A DNA stretch of 64,000 nucleotides, from NCBI RefSeq assembly GCF_031127815.1, contig NZ_JARXHY010000009.1:1-64000 (forward strand), in the 5' to 3' direction. The stretch's first letter is position 1. Each line of letters opens with the position of its first letter. The notes below the pieces were generated by a model. The model saw only the letters and a list, made by a program, of their open reading frames with translations, searched no databases and had not been told where the DNA came from. This DNA is from Pelagicoccus sp. SDUM812003 (GTDB lineage: Bacteria; Verrucomicrobiota; Verrucomicrobiia; Opitutales; Opitutaceae). Both the position numbers and the translations under genes were made by a program. Positions 25,241-33,715 of the stretch are shown here, one piece after another.

Positions 25241-28200
25241 CCAGCGCCTGGGCGTTGGGCTGCAAAACGCTGCCTCCCGTCCTCCAAGATGCAGTAGAGG
25301 GCCGGCACGATCACGAGAGCGATCACGGTGACGAACAGCACTCCAAATCCAAGACTCAACGCCATCGGGATGAGAAACCGCGCCTGCAGAGAGGTTTCGA
25401 AGATCATGGGAGCCAGGCCGAAAAAGGTGGTCAAGGAGGTCAGCAACACCGGGCGAAACCGTCGTATGGCCCCGTCGATCACGTATTCATTTTCCTGATT
25501 CGAGCCCTCGCCATCATCGCGACGAGCTCTTTTGCCTTCGTTTATGGTGGCGATCAGCACCAGCGAATCGTTTACCACCACACCGGCCAGAGCCACCAGC
25601 CCGAACATGCTCACCAAGCTGAGATCGAAGCCCATCAGCAGATGCCCCGCTAACGCTCCAAGAAAGCCGAAGGGGATAGCCAGAAGGATCAGCAGCGGCT
25701 GGGCATAGCTACGGAAGATCACCGCCATGAGGCTGTACATCGCGAGCAAGGCGAGCAGCATATTGTTTCCCAACGAGCCGAGAGCCTCCTGCCGGTCCTG
25801 CTGCTCGCCTGAAAGCTCGAAGCCCAGACCGCTGTATCGCTCCTGCAGCTCCGGAAGAACCTCCCTGCGAACCGACTGAGTGACCTTGCCAGCAGACGTC
25901 ACCGTTCTATCGATACTGCCCGTCACCTGCACCGCTCGGCGACCTTGCTCGCGCTCCACGCTGGTGTATGAAGTGCTAAACTGGATACGGGCCGCCTCTT
26001 CGATCGGGATTTCTCCACCTCCCGGCGTTCGCACGATCAGTCCATACATATCGCTCAAAACGCGTTGTTCGCTCTCCGGGCGCCGCACGTAAACGCGCAG
26101 CTCATCCTTGCCCCTCTGCGTGCGAACCGCTTCCACGCCGAAAAAGGCCCCGCGAATCTGCCGAGCCAAATCGATCTCCGTCACGCCCAAGGCCCGGGCC
26201 TCCGGCCGCAATCGCAGTTCGACCTGCGGCTTGCCCTGCTCGAAACCGTTGTCCACCTCGGAGACGCCTTCGAATTCGGCCAACCGCCGTCCCAAGGACC
26301 GGGCTGCCTCCTCCAAGATCTCCAGATTCTCATGAGCCAGTTCGAAGCTGAGGTCCGAACCGGCGGACGGACCGGCGCTGTAGGTGAACGCTAGCCGGTC
26401 CACCCCAGCGATCTCGCCGATCTCCTCCCGCCACCGCCGAGTGATCTCCGCTGCCGACGCCTCCCGTTCTCCCGCGGGAATAAGCTGCACCGAAACCGCC
26501 GCCAAGTTCCCGCCGACTTCCACCTGGCCACCCATAGGGCCGCTCGTAGCGCTCGAGCCACTACCGATCTCAGTGAAGACGCCTCTCACAAAACCGCCTT
26601 CCTCCTCGCTATCGCCAAGCTTGCGAATGGCGTCCGTCACGAGCTGGGCCGCCCGTTCGGTCTCCTGCACCGGCGCCCCCACCGGCAGCTCTATGCGCGC
26701 GGTGATCAGATCCGACTCGATCTCCGGCAGGAAACGAAATGCGATCCGACCGCCAGCGACATACCCGACCGCCAGGATCAGGATCGCGAAACTGACCGCT
26801 ACCGCCGCATAGCGCCAGCGCAGCACCCATTCGATGAAGGGGCGATAGTGGGCCTCGACCTTGGACTCGAACCAATCGGAAAACGCCTGCTGCCGCTTGG
26901 CCAAAGCCTGCAGCCAGCCCTGCCCCTTCTCGTCTTTCACGTGGGCCAAATGGGCCGGGAGAATCAAGAGCGACTCTACCAAGGAAAGAATCAGAATCGG
27001 TATGACGATCAAAGGGATGACCCGAAAGAACTTACCGGTGAGCCCCGGAACGAGCAGCAACGGCACAAACGCCACGATGGTTGTCACCACTGCGAACACC
27101 ACCGGTATCATCACCTCCCGCGTCCCGCGCAACGCCGCTTGACGCGGCTCCAGGCCTTCCTGCTGCCTCGCGAACGTCGCCTCCCCCACCACGATCGCGT
27201 CATCCACCACGATACCGAGAACGAGAATGAAAGCGAACAGCGATAACATGTTTATGGATACATCAAGCATCGGCATGAACACGAACACGCCTAGAAACGA
27301 AACCGGCAAGCCGATGGTCACCCAAAAGGCCAGGCGAGGCTGCAGAAACAGCCCCAGAATCAGCAAGACAAGGAAGGCCCCTAGGCGACCGTTTTCCACC
27401 AATAGGTCGATGCGATCCGCAAAGATCTCCGACGAATCGTTCCAGATGTCCATCTTCACCGTATCCGGCCACTCCTTACGAAGCGTATCCATCAGCTCGA
27501 GCGCCGCTTGAGAGGTTTCGATCGGCGTGCGTTCCGAGGTGCGATAGACCTTCAATTGAACCGCGGGCTGGCCGTTGAAGAGCGCGGACTGGTCCGTGTC
27601 TTCGAACCCGTCCACGATGCTGGCGATCTCGCCTAGGGTCACCCATGACCCATCCGGGCGTGCCACCACCGCCAGGTTTTCGAAGTCAGCCCTCTCGTCC
27701 CGGCGCTCCTTGATGCGCAGAAGGTAGTCGCCCGACGGCGTTTCCAGGCTACCCGCTGGCAGCTCCACCGAGCCTCGTCCCACGATCGCCGCCAAGCGAT
27801 CGAAGGTCAGCCCGTACTCGCGCAGCGTGGCCTGATCCACCTCGATGCTCACCTCGGGATCCGGCAGCCCCGCGAGCTCGACCTGGGCCACTCGGCTGTC
27901 GCGCAGCAGCTGTCGTCTCGCTTCCAGCGCCAACCGACGCAGGGTCTTGCGATCGAGCTCGCCGTAAAACACCAGCGAAAGCACCTGCCTTCGATTGCTC
28001 GGCGTGCTGATCACTGGCTCCTCCGCATCCTCGGGGAACGAAGTGATGCGGTTCACCGCGCTTTCGATATCGCTGCGGGCCCGATTGAGGTCGGTTCCTT
28101 GGTACAGCTCCGCCATCACCGTCGCCATTCCCTCGCGCGAAACCGAGCTCAGCTCCTTCACGCCTTCGGTGCCGCGAATCGCTTCTTCTACCGCCAGGAC

Positions 28201-28407
28201 GATGCCTTCCTCCACCTCCTGAGGCGTGGCTCCTGGATACGGCACCGAAACGGAAACGAAGTTCAAGGTCGCCTCCGGAAACACTTCCTGGCGAATCCGC
28301 GGCAGGGAAAGCACCCCGCCCACCAGCAGAAACGCCATGAGCAAATTGGCCGCTACCGTATTGTCGACCATCCAGCCGACGACTCCTCTACGTTCCTTCT
28401 CCATCAT
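25237..28407 (-). CDS. RND efflux transporter, inner-membrane pump
   Basis: A 1056-residue AcrB-like proton-driven pump. TM1 (VAANLLMAFLLVGGVLSLPR), two large periplasmic loops and the twelve-helix plan are visible. The paired aspartates of the proton relay are in GIVVDDAIVVGEATFARQ (about 400), which fits the drug/hydrophobe (HAE) class rather than the metal class. It is the last gene of the leftward operon TolC-like lipoprotein, adaptor, pump, and overlaps the adaptor gene by 20 bases. The substrate is unknown; a proposed start two codons apart (MM) makes no difference. Confidence 0.93.
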   Translation of the reverse strand: MMEKERRGVVGWMVDNTVAANLLMAFLLVGGVLSLPRIRQEVFPEATLNFVSVSVPYPGATPQEVEEGIVLAVEEAIRGTEGVKELSSVSREGMATVMAELYQGTDLNRARSDIESAVNRITSFPEDAEEPVISTPSNRRQVLSLVFYGELDRKTLRRLALEARRQLLRDSRVAQVELAGLPDPEVSIEVDQATLREYGLTFDRLAAIVGRGSVELPAGSLETPSGDYLLRIKERRDERADFENLAVVARPDGSWVTLGEIASIVDGFEDTDQSALFNGQPAVQLKVYRTSERTPIETSQAALELMDTLRKEWPDTVKMDIWNDSSEIFADRIDLLVENGRLGAFLVLLILGLFLQPRLAFWVTIGLPVSFLGVFVFMPMLDVSINMLSLFAFILVLGIVVDDAIVVGEATFARQQEGLEPRQAALRGTREVMIPVVFAVVTTIVAFVPLLLVPGLTGKFFRVIPLIVIPILILSLVESLLILPAHLAHVKDEKGQGWLQALAKRQQAFSDWFESKVEAHYRPFIEWVLRWRYAAVAVSFAILILAVGYVAGGRIAFRFLPEIESDLITARIELPVGAPVQETERAAQLVTDAIRKLGDSEEEGGFVRGVFTEIGSGSSATSGPMGGQVEVGGNLAAVSVQLIPAGEREASAAEITRRWREEIGEIAGVDRLAFTYSAGPSAGSDLSFELAHENLEILEEAARSLGRRLAEFEGVSEVDNGFEQGKPQVELRLRPEARALGVTEIDLARQIRGAFFGVEAVRTQRGKDELRVYVRRPESEQRVLSDMYGLIVRTPGGGEIPIEEAARIQFSTSYTSVEREQGRRAVQVTGSIDRTVTSAGKVTQSVRREVLPELQERYSGLGFELSGEQQDRQEALGSLGNNMLLALLAMYSLMAVIFRSYAQPLLILLAIPFGFLGALAGHLLMGFDLSLVSMFGLVALAGVVVNDSLVLIATINEGKRARRDDGEGSNQENEYVIDGAIRRFRPVLLTSLTTFFGLAPMIFETSLQARFLIPMALSLGFGVLFVTVIALVIVPALYCILEDGRQRFAAQRPGAG

Positions 28408-29602
28408 CCAGCTTCAAGGCCATACCTTCGATCGGGTTCGCAATCAGACTGGTCACCACTCGATCTCCCGTTTGCAAACCGTCGCTCACATAGGTCTTGT
28501 CCACACCGCGCAAAAACACCTTCGGCTCGCGAATCTCCAAGACGTTGCGCTCGTTCATCACAAAAACCCGCCCCTCGTCCTGCAAGGCCCAGTCGGGCAA
28601 GGCGACCAGCTGGCGCTCGTGCGAAACCGGTATTCGTATCTCCACAAACGCTCCGAACAACATGGAAAGCGCCTCCTCCCCCGACGTTTCGTCACCACCC
28701 TCTGAATACGCTCTTCCTAATGGATCTCGAACCTCCAGGATGAGGCGAGCCATGCGCCCCGCCGGATCAAGCGTTCCAGCAAGTCGGAGAACGACCGCCT
28801 GTCGTCGAGCCACCTCGGAACCATGTCGATACAAGGCCTCGCCGGTGGATCCCGCTTGCCCATTCCAGCCCGGCACTCGCAAATGCTGCAGCTGAGAAAC
28901 CGCCACCCGGGCCTCCACGAGCCCGCGTCGCGTTCCGAGCAAGGTAGCCACCGGCGACCCTGGATTGAGCGACTGCCCAACCTCCACCATCTCCTCCTCC
29001 ACGATGCAGTCGAACGGCGCCCGCATCCGCGTGCGCTCGAGGTTTAGTCGCGCCTTCGCTACCGCAGCCTCCGCTCGCATGGCCGCGGCTTGAGCGCGAT
29101 TGAGCTGTGGCTCGCGCAAAACCAAGGAGGTCTTCAGCTCCGACTCCGATAGCGTGTCCCGCTCCCGATAGAACTCCAGCTCCTCGCGAGCGATCGATTG
29201 ACGTCCCCGCTCCAACTCCAGCTGGGCGATCGCCTCGGCCAACTGAGCTTCGGCCTGCTGCAGGGTAGCGCGGTAGTCAGCCGCCTCCAGCCGAACCAGC
29301 TCCTCACCTTCATCGATCAATCCGCCCACCTCCAACTTCTCGTTCACCCAGACCACTTCGCCACCGACCTGAGCCGGCAGGCGCAGGCGGCGGGCGGGGC
29401 GCAGCGTTCCCCTAAAGGAAAGCTCCGGCGTCATGGGCTTGGCCTCCACCTCCAGAACCTCCACCAAGGTCTTGCGTTCTTCGGGTTCGCTTCGCTGAGC
29501 GTCCTCTTTGCTGACGATCAGCCAAAAGGCAAAAAGTATTGCGACTCCCAATACACAAATGCTGATCGCGACCTGGGCGATCCGCCTTCCCTTCCTCTTC
29601 AT
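28388..29602 (-). CDS. RND periplasmic adaptor (membrane fusion protein)
   Basis: A 404-residue adaptor. It has an N-terminal signal anchor (RIAQVAISICVLGVAILFAFWLI, split here for length: helix about 8-30). A beta-barrel/lipoyl part follows (LRLPAQVGGEVVWV at about 75, THMRAPFDCIVEEEMVEVGQ region at about 190), with a helical hairpin between them (115-185) and a C-terminal barrel. This is the HlyD/AcrA plan. It overlaps both neighbours, so the three pump parts are translationally coupled. Confidence 0.9.
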   Translation of the reverse strand: MKRKGRRIAQVAISICVLGVAILFAFWLIVSKEDAQRSEPEERKTLVEVLEVEAKPMTPELSFRGTLRPARRLRLPAQVGGEVVWVNEKLEVGGLIDEGEELVRLEAADYRATLQQAEAQLAEAIAQLELERGRQSIAREELEFYRERDTLSESELKTSLVLREPQLNRAQAAAMRAEAAVAKARLNLERTRMRAPFDCIVEEEMVEVGQSLNPGSPVATLLGTRRGLVEARVAVSQLQHLRVPGWNGQAGSTGEALYRHGSEVARRQAVVLRLAGTLDPAGRMARLILEVRDPLGRAYSEGGDETSGEEALSMLFGAFVEIRIPVSHERQLVALPDWALQDEGRVFVMNERNVLEIREPKVFLRGVDKTYVSDGLQTGDRVVTSLIANPIEGMALKLDDGEGT

Positions 29603-31077
29603 GCGTTACCTCCTTCTTCGCGGTCGCTCTCCAGCGGGTCCATGGACTCCGGCCATGCTCCGCCAAGGGCCCGACATAGCTGCACGTGCAAGGCCAACAG
29701 CTGACGCTTCGCCGTCAGCAAACCGAGCTGCGCCTGATGCAGCGTTCGCTCTGTATCCAAAACTTGTATATAAGGCACCTCCCCTCCGGAAAACGCGATT
29801 TCGGCGAGACGAGCCGCTTCCTGGGCCGACTCCACCTGACGTTCCACCCATTGCAAAGCAGCCAATTGGGCTTCGTATTGGGCTGCCGTGGTGGCAACCT
29901 CGCCGAAGGCCGACAGGAGAGCGCTGTGAAAATCTGCATAGCGCTCGCGCGCCACAGACCGCTGCAGGGCGACGCTCGCGCGTTCCCGCCCACCATCGAA
30001 AATCTCCTCGCTCAGGCTTGCCGCAACTCGCCAAAACAGATCATCGAACAGGTCTTCCCATTCCATCGACTCGCCAAAAAGGCTGCCACGCAGCCGGAGC
30101 GCCGGGAAGCGCTCCGCCAATGCGGAGGCCAGCCGTCGCTCTTCCGCCTGGAAACCTGCCAACGCCGCTGCAAGGTCAGGACGACGATAGACGAACTCCG
30201 AAGGCAGCCCCGCCTCCGGAACCGAGGGCAAGCTCGGAAAGGCCGCATCCTCCACCGTGACCGCATTCTTCTGAGGGGGCTCGCCAACGAGAATGGACAG
30301 CTGGGCAAGCGCCGCAACGCCTTGGGCCTCGGCCCGCTCCAAGCGTTCTTGCACCGCAGCAACCTGCTGATCCTGCAAGCTCACGTTGAGAGCCGAGCCC
30401 ATGCCGTTCGACAAACGCTTTTCCGCCAGAGCCAACTGGTCCTTGGACAACGCCAGTTGCTGCTTCAGCAAGGCGATTCGCTGACGGGCAAGCTTCACGT
30501 CCAGCCAGGCCTCGGTCACGTTCGCCACCAGCGTCATGCTGACAGCTCGAGCCGATTCCGCAGCGCTCTCTTCGGCCAGACGCGCCGCTTGCTCCTGACT
30601 CGACAAACGACTCCACAAGTCGACTTCGTACGAAGCCGCTAAACTCGCTCGATACGTATCGATTTCCTCGATACCTTGTCCGGCGTTGGAAACACCAGCT
30701 CGAAGAGGCGCTTTCTGACGGCTTGCCTCGATCGAAGCTTCCACCGTCGGCCAGAAGGCGGAGCCAGCCTGATCGGCCCGAGCTCGCGCTTGCTCCAGTC
30801 GCTCTCGAGCCGCAGCCAGTGAGGGGTTGCCCCGCAAAGCCTTTCGCGCCAGCGCCTTCAGCTCCTCGTTCCGGAAAAACGAGAACCACGCCTGTCGCTG
30901 CTCCCAACGTATCAATTTTCCGTCGACTCCCATCGTTTCCGGCAGTTCAGACAGGGGCTGCCTGTCCAAGCGCGGGTCCGACGCGCATCCGCACAGAACC
31001 AGCAAGAAAGGCTGCAAAACGCACCAAGCACGCCAAACGAACTTGCGATTCGCACTATCTATCCGAGCCACCTCCAT
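29599..31077 (-). CDS. TolC-like outer-membrane efflux lipoprotein (NodT family)
   Basis: A 492-residue outer-membrane factor. The signal segment ends in the lipobox VLCGC (about 30). Two internally repeated OEP units follow, rich in long alanine/glutamate/glutamine helices (LAAARERLEQARARADQAGS and LVANVTEAWLDVKLARQRIA). It is the first gene of the pump operon; its stop overlaps the adaptor start by four bases. The promoter should lie in the 207 bases before 31285, divergent from the CFI-box gene. Confidence 0.9.
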   Translation of the reverse strand: MEVARIDSANRKFVWRAWCVLQPFLLVLCGCASDPRLDRQPLSELPETMGVDGKLIRWEQRQAWFSFFRNEELKALARKALRGNPSLAAARERLEQARARADQAGSAFWPTVEASIEASRQKAPLRAGVSNAGQGIEEIDTYRASLAASYEVDLWSRLSSQEQAARLAEESAAESARAVSMTLVANVTEAWLDVKLARQRIALLKQQLALSKDQLALAEKRLSNGMGSALNVSLQDQQVAAVQERLERAEAQGVAALAQLSILVGEPPQKNAVTVEDAAFPSLPSVPEAGLPSEFVYRRPDLAAALAGFQAEERRLASALAERFPALRLRGSLFGESMEWEDLFDDLFWRVAASLSEEIFDGGRERASVALQRSVARERYADFHSALLSAFGEVATTAAQYEAQLAALQWVERQVESAQEAARLAEIAFSGGEVPYIQVLDTERTLHQAQLGLLTAKRQLLALHVQLCRALGGAWPESMDPLESDREEGGNA

Positions 31078-31284
31078 GGACCGCTAATATGCGCAAGTCA
31101 CGCGCCAGCCGATTCGCAGAAGGATGGGAATCGCATTCGGGAATGCACGGCGAGTACAGGCTAGAAGCGCTAGAACTCGACATTTATCCATGTATTCTAA
31201 TTCCCGATACCTTTCCTACCTGCTGCCCAAACGCCGCTCCGATGCAACAACGCCCTTGGCGCCAATCGTGCAGAGCCCTCCCTT

Positions 31285-31713
31285 ATGACAGGACCAGAAA
31301 AGAATGTGCAAACACCTGCACCTTGCGAAAACTGCAACGGTACCGGAAAAGCTCCCGCCGATGGCACCGCCCCGACCAGCCAGACGCCGGCCGCTAGCTA
31401 CGCGCACGGGGTTTGCCCCGTTTGCGGGGGAAGCGGCAAGCAGCCTGACTCGACCATTCACAGCGATTCGAAAAACAAGAACTGCTTCGTGGCGACTGTG
31501 GCTTTCGAAAGCATCGACGCCCCGGAGGTGCGCACCTTGAGGCGATTCAGGGACACCCACCTGCTCCCACATCGAACGGGCCGCGCCTTCGTCCGCGGCT
31601 ACTACCGGTTCGGCCCCTACCTCGCAGGTATGGTGGGCGGCAGCCGATCTCTAAAAAAGGCTACGAGGGCTCTGCTGTCCCGTCTCTGCCGACGCATCGA
31701 ACCCCACCTCTGA
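31285..31713 (+). CDS. CxxCxGxG zinc-finger protein with CFI-box C-terminus
   Basis: A 142-residue protein. Two DnaJ-like motifs, CENCNGTGKAP (about 14) and CPVCGGSGKQP (about 44), are placed to bind one zinc. The C-terminal 70 residues fit the CFI-box domain: CFVATVAFESIDAPEVRTLR, then RFRDTHLLPHRTGRAF and YYRFGPYLAGMV. CFI-box tails occur on many otherwise unrelated bacterial proteins and their role is unsettled. There is no signal peptide. It is divergent from the efflux operon and monocistronic. Confidence 0.8.
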   Translation: MTGPEKNVQTPAPCENCNGTGKAPADGTAPTSQTPAASYAHGVCPVCGGSGKQPDSTIHSDSKNKNCFVATVAFESIDAPEVRTLRRFRDTHLLPHRTGRAFVRGYYRFGPYLAGMVGGSRSLKKATRALLSRLCRRIEPHL

Positions 31714-31994
31714 GGGCTAGCGTACCGCCTCAACATTTCCTCCTCGGCTCGCCACATGGCGTATTCAGATTTCTAGGTTGAGTTTCCCTGACGCCCCAAC
31801 CCCCTTCCGCAAACAACGCCGCAAACTGCAATCGCCTCAGGTGCATTTCGCTTTCCTCTTCGGTAAGCTCGTGGCTGGCGCTCGCCCCCTAAGACGCCTG
31901 CGGTACCCGAGCGGAGAGCACCGCGCCTCTCCGGCGCTCAACTAGCTGATGAAAGCGGAAGCCTCTATCGAAAGCCTAAAACCCAGGGACAGCC

Positions 31995-32441
31995 ATGAAT
32001 AGACTAGAACGAAATGTGAAACGAATCGCAATGCCCGTAACCATCACCGGGGCGCTTGCCATCGCCGCCATCTTGGTCTTCCAGCTCTTCTTCACCGACG
32101 AATCCAGCACGAGCGCGGTCAACGCGGACTATTACGAAACGCCGCGAAGCGAAGCGAACGAATCCGAACCAAGTCAGGAGATGATCGAAACGGAGGTGAC
32201 CGCGCTGAACACCGCCTTGGCAAATCTGCAAACGGTCGCCCAGACGAAGCGAAATCTGGATACATCGGATGAACAACAGGCGCAGTTCGAAGATCTGGAA
32301 GAAAAGGCGGTGCAGAAGATAGAAAGGCTAAGCGACGCCACCGTCTCCAATTTTCAACGACGGCGCGACGAAGCCTACGACGTGTTGCAGAGCTACGCCA
32401 ACGCCCTGGGCAGAGAAATAGAAACGCCGACCGATGGCTAA
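31995..32441 (+). CDS. Membrane-anchored coiled-coil protein, unknown
   Basis: A 148-residue protein with a basic N-terminus, one membrane helix (VTITGALAIAAILVFQLFF, about 15-33), an acidic Ser/Glu-rich linker (34-60) and a long helical C-terminal part (62-140). The topology is N-in with the helical part in the periplasm. Family unknown. Upstream, at 31821-31853, there are imperfect copies of the TGC-N5-GCA element (GCAAACTGCA and TGCATTTCGC). The 281-base gap before the gene holds no other gene. Confidence 0.65.
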   Translation: MNRLERNVKRIAMPVTITGALAIAAILVFQLFFTDESSTSAVNADYYETPRSEANESEPSQEMIETEVTALNTALANLQTVAQTKRNLDTSDEQQAQFEDLEEKAVQKIERLSDATVSNFQRRRDEAYDVLQSYANALGREIETPTDG

Positions 32442-32517
32442 CGCGTTCGCATCCAGCACAACGACCTAGCTGGCTCCTTCCGCATCGCGAGAGGCGCTTT
32501 TCCAGACTGATAACCGG

Positions 32518-32862
32518 TCACGCGTCACCCTTGTCTTGAGACTCGTTTCGATTCAGGGTTTGAGCAGCGCCCTTCGCCTCCGAGGGATGGTTCCGCTCAG
32601 CCTGAAGATCGCGAACATCCTTATCGCCTCGCTCCAGCAATGCGGCGTTGGAGCTCAACTCGCGGGCGGCGTTCTCGTAGTCCAGACGCTCCGGCGAACC
32701 CGAACGCCCTTCCACCGCGGCCAACTCCAAGGCCCGCTCCGCGATGAGGGACTTGTCCGGCTCAGCCAGACCGTCTCCCTGAATTTCAACAACCTCGCCG
32801 TCTCCCATCTCGATGTGAAGCGGCTCTGTCGTTTCGTTTTTCTGCGCGCGGTTTTGATTCAT
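32518..32862 (-). CDS. Hypothetical hydrophilic protein, possibly DUF2934-related
   Basis: A 114-residue charged, glutamine- and asparagine-rich protein. Residues 38-70 (KSLIAERALELAAVEGRSGS followed by DYENAARELS) recall the short DUF2934 motif, in which an Ala-rich helix is followed by a Gly turn and a tryptophan/tyrosine helix. This similarity is weak. AAGGAG stands six bases before ATG 32862, supporting translation. It is small and may be a stress-related or antitoxin-like product; no partner is visible. Confidence 0.55.
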   Translation of the reverse strand: MNQNRAQKNETTEPLHIEMGDGEVVEIQGDGLAEPDKSLIAERALELAAVEGRSGSPERLDYENAARELSSNAALLERGDKDVRDLQAERNHPSEAKGAAQTLNRNESQDKGDA

Positions 32863-33081
32863 TTCATTCTCCTTCTGCGGTTGATTCCTTCGTGATGGCG
32901 GCCTCTCACTACGAGTTCCGTATTCGTTTTTCTAACACGCAACCGGCCCAAACCCGAGACAATCGAAGACAGGCCTCACGCGTCGGAGCCACCGTTCGCA
33001 TTCACTTTTGCTTATTCCGCGCCAGACCCCGCTCGAGACCCGTGCACGGAACAACCCTTAAGGCGATGCGATGACACCACT

Positions 33082-33092
33082 TGCTGAACGCA
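33082..33092. promoter_or_regulatory. TGC-N5-GCA palindrome (TGCTGAACGCA)
   Basis: This copy lies 49 bases before the ATG at 33141 of the small receiver gene. If the gene instead starts at the in-frame TTG 33081 the element would be inside it. Confidence 0.3.
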
Positions 33093-33140
33093 CTCTCAAT
33101 ACTCGTTGACAGTCTTCAGCCACTGCAATGGGATGAGGGG

Positions 33141-33554
33141 ATGGCGATAGCGAAATCTCATTCGACAGACCCTGCGGATTTTCCTTCGAAAAAGGGGAAG
33201 CGCGTCCTTATCGTCGAAGACGACGCTAGCCTGAGTCGACTTCTGGCCATCACATTCAAACTGAAGTTTCCTCATCACAGTTTACGGGTCACTCATTCCG
33301 GAAAGGAAACGCTTGAGGCGATTCGTGAACAGAAGCCTGACATCCTTATGGTCGACATTGGCCTTCCGGATATGAGCGGACTCGAGCTGGCCAGGAAATG
33401 CCGCGAACTTCCTGGCATGTCGGACGTCCAGCTCTACTCCCTATCCGGTCGCGGAGAGCCGAAAGACTTTCTCGCCAGCAAACGAGCCGGCTTCAAGGGA
33501 CACCTCGTCAAGCCCGTCGACATGGAGGTGCTCGACAAATTTTTCCGCGACTAG
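33141..33554 (+). CDS. Stand-alone receiver-domain protein
   Basis: A 137-residue single receiver domain. The acidic pair is in VLIVEDDASLSRL, the acceptor is Asp72 in LMVDIGLPDMSG, and the conserved lysine is in HLVKPVD. There is no output domain. ATG 33141 is preferred to the TTG at 33081. It ends 160 bases from, and is convergent with, the giant CheB/CheR kinase, which ends in its own receiver. A functional link between them is possible but inferred from position only. Confidence 0.88.
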   Translation: MAIAKSHSTDPADFPSKKGKRVLIVEDDASLSRLLAITFKLKFPHHSLRVTHSGKETLEAIREQKPDILMVDIGLPDMSGLELARKCRELPGMSDVQLYSLSGRGEPKDFLASKRAGFKGHLVKPVDMEVLDKFFRD

Positions 33555-33652
33555 CGGTCGCTTCACTCGATCGCTCGCAGCATCCCATCGCGCTTCGCGC
33601 AGCCTGACCTCAGACGACGAACAAAAGCGATGGAGCTTTGGACCTGATCCTC

Positions 33653-33670
33653 GTATCCATTTCCGGATAC
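33653..33670. repeat. Inverted pair of GTATCC words
   Basis: GTATCC (33653-33658) and GGATAC (33665-33670) face each other across ATTTCC in the gap between two convergent genes. This is the only place where two copies of the dispersed word form a hairpin. It resembles the way uptake-sequence pairs are used as terminators in Neisseria, but the stem is only six base pairs. Confidence 0.45.
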
Positions 33671-33715
33671 ATCCGTCCCCTCCCGTCAGCCGAGCGCTCG
33701 CCCTACCGAATACCG

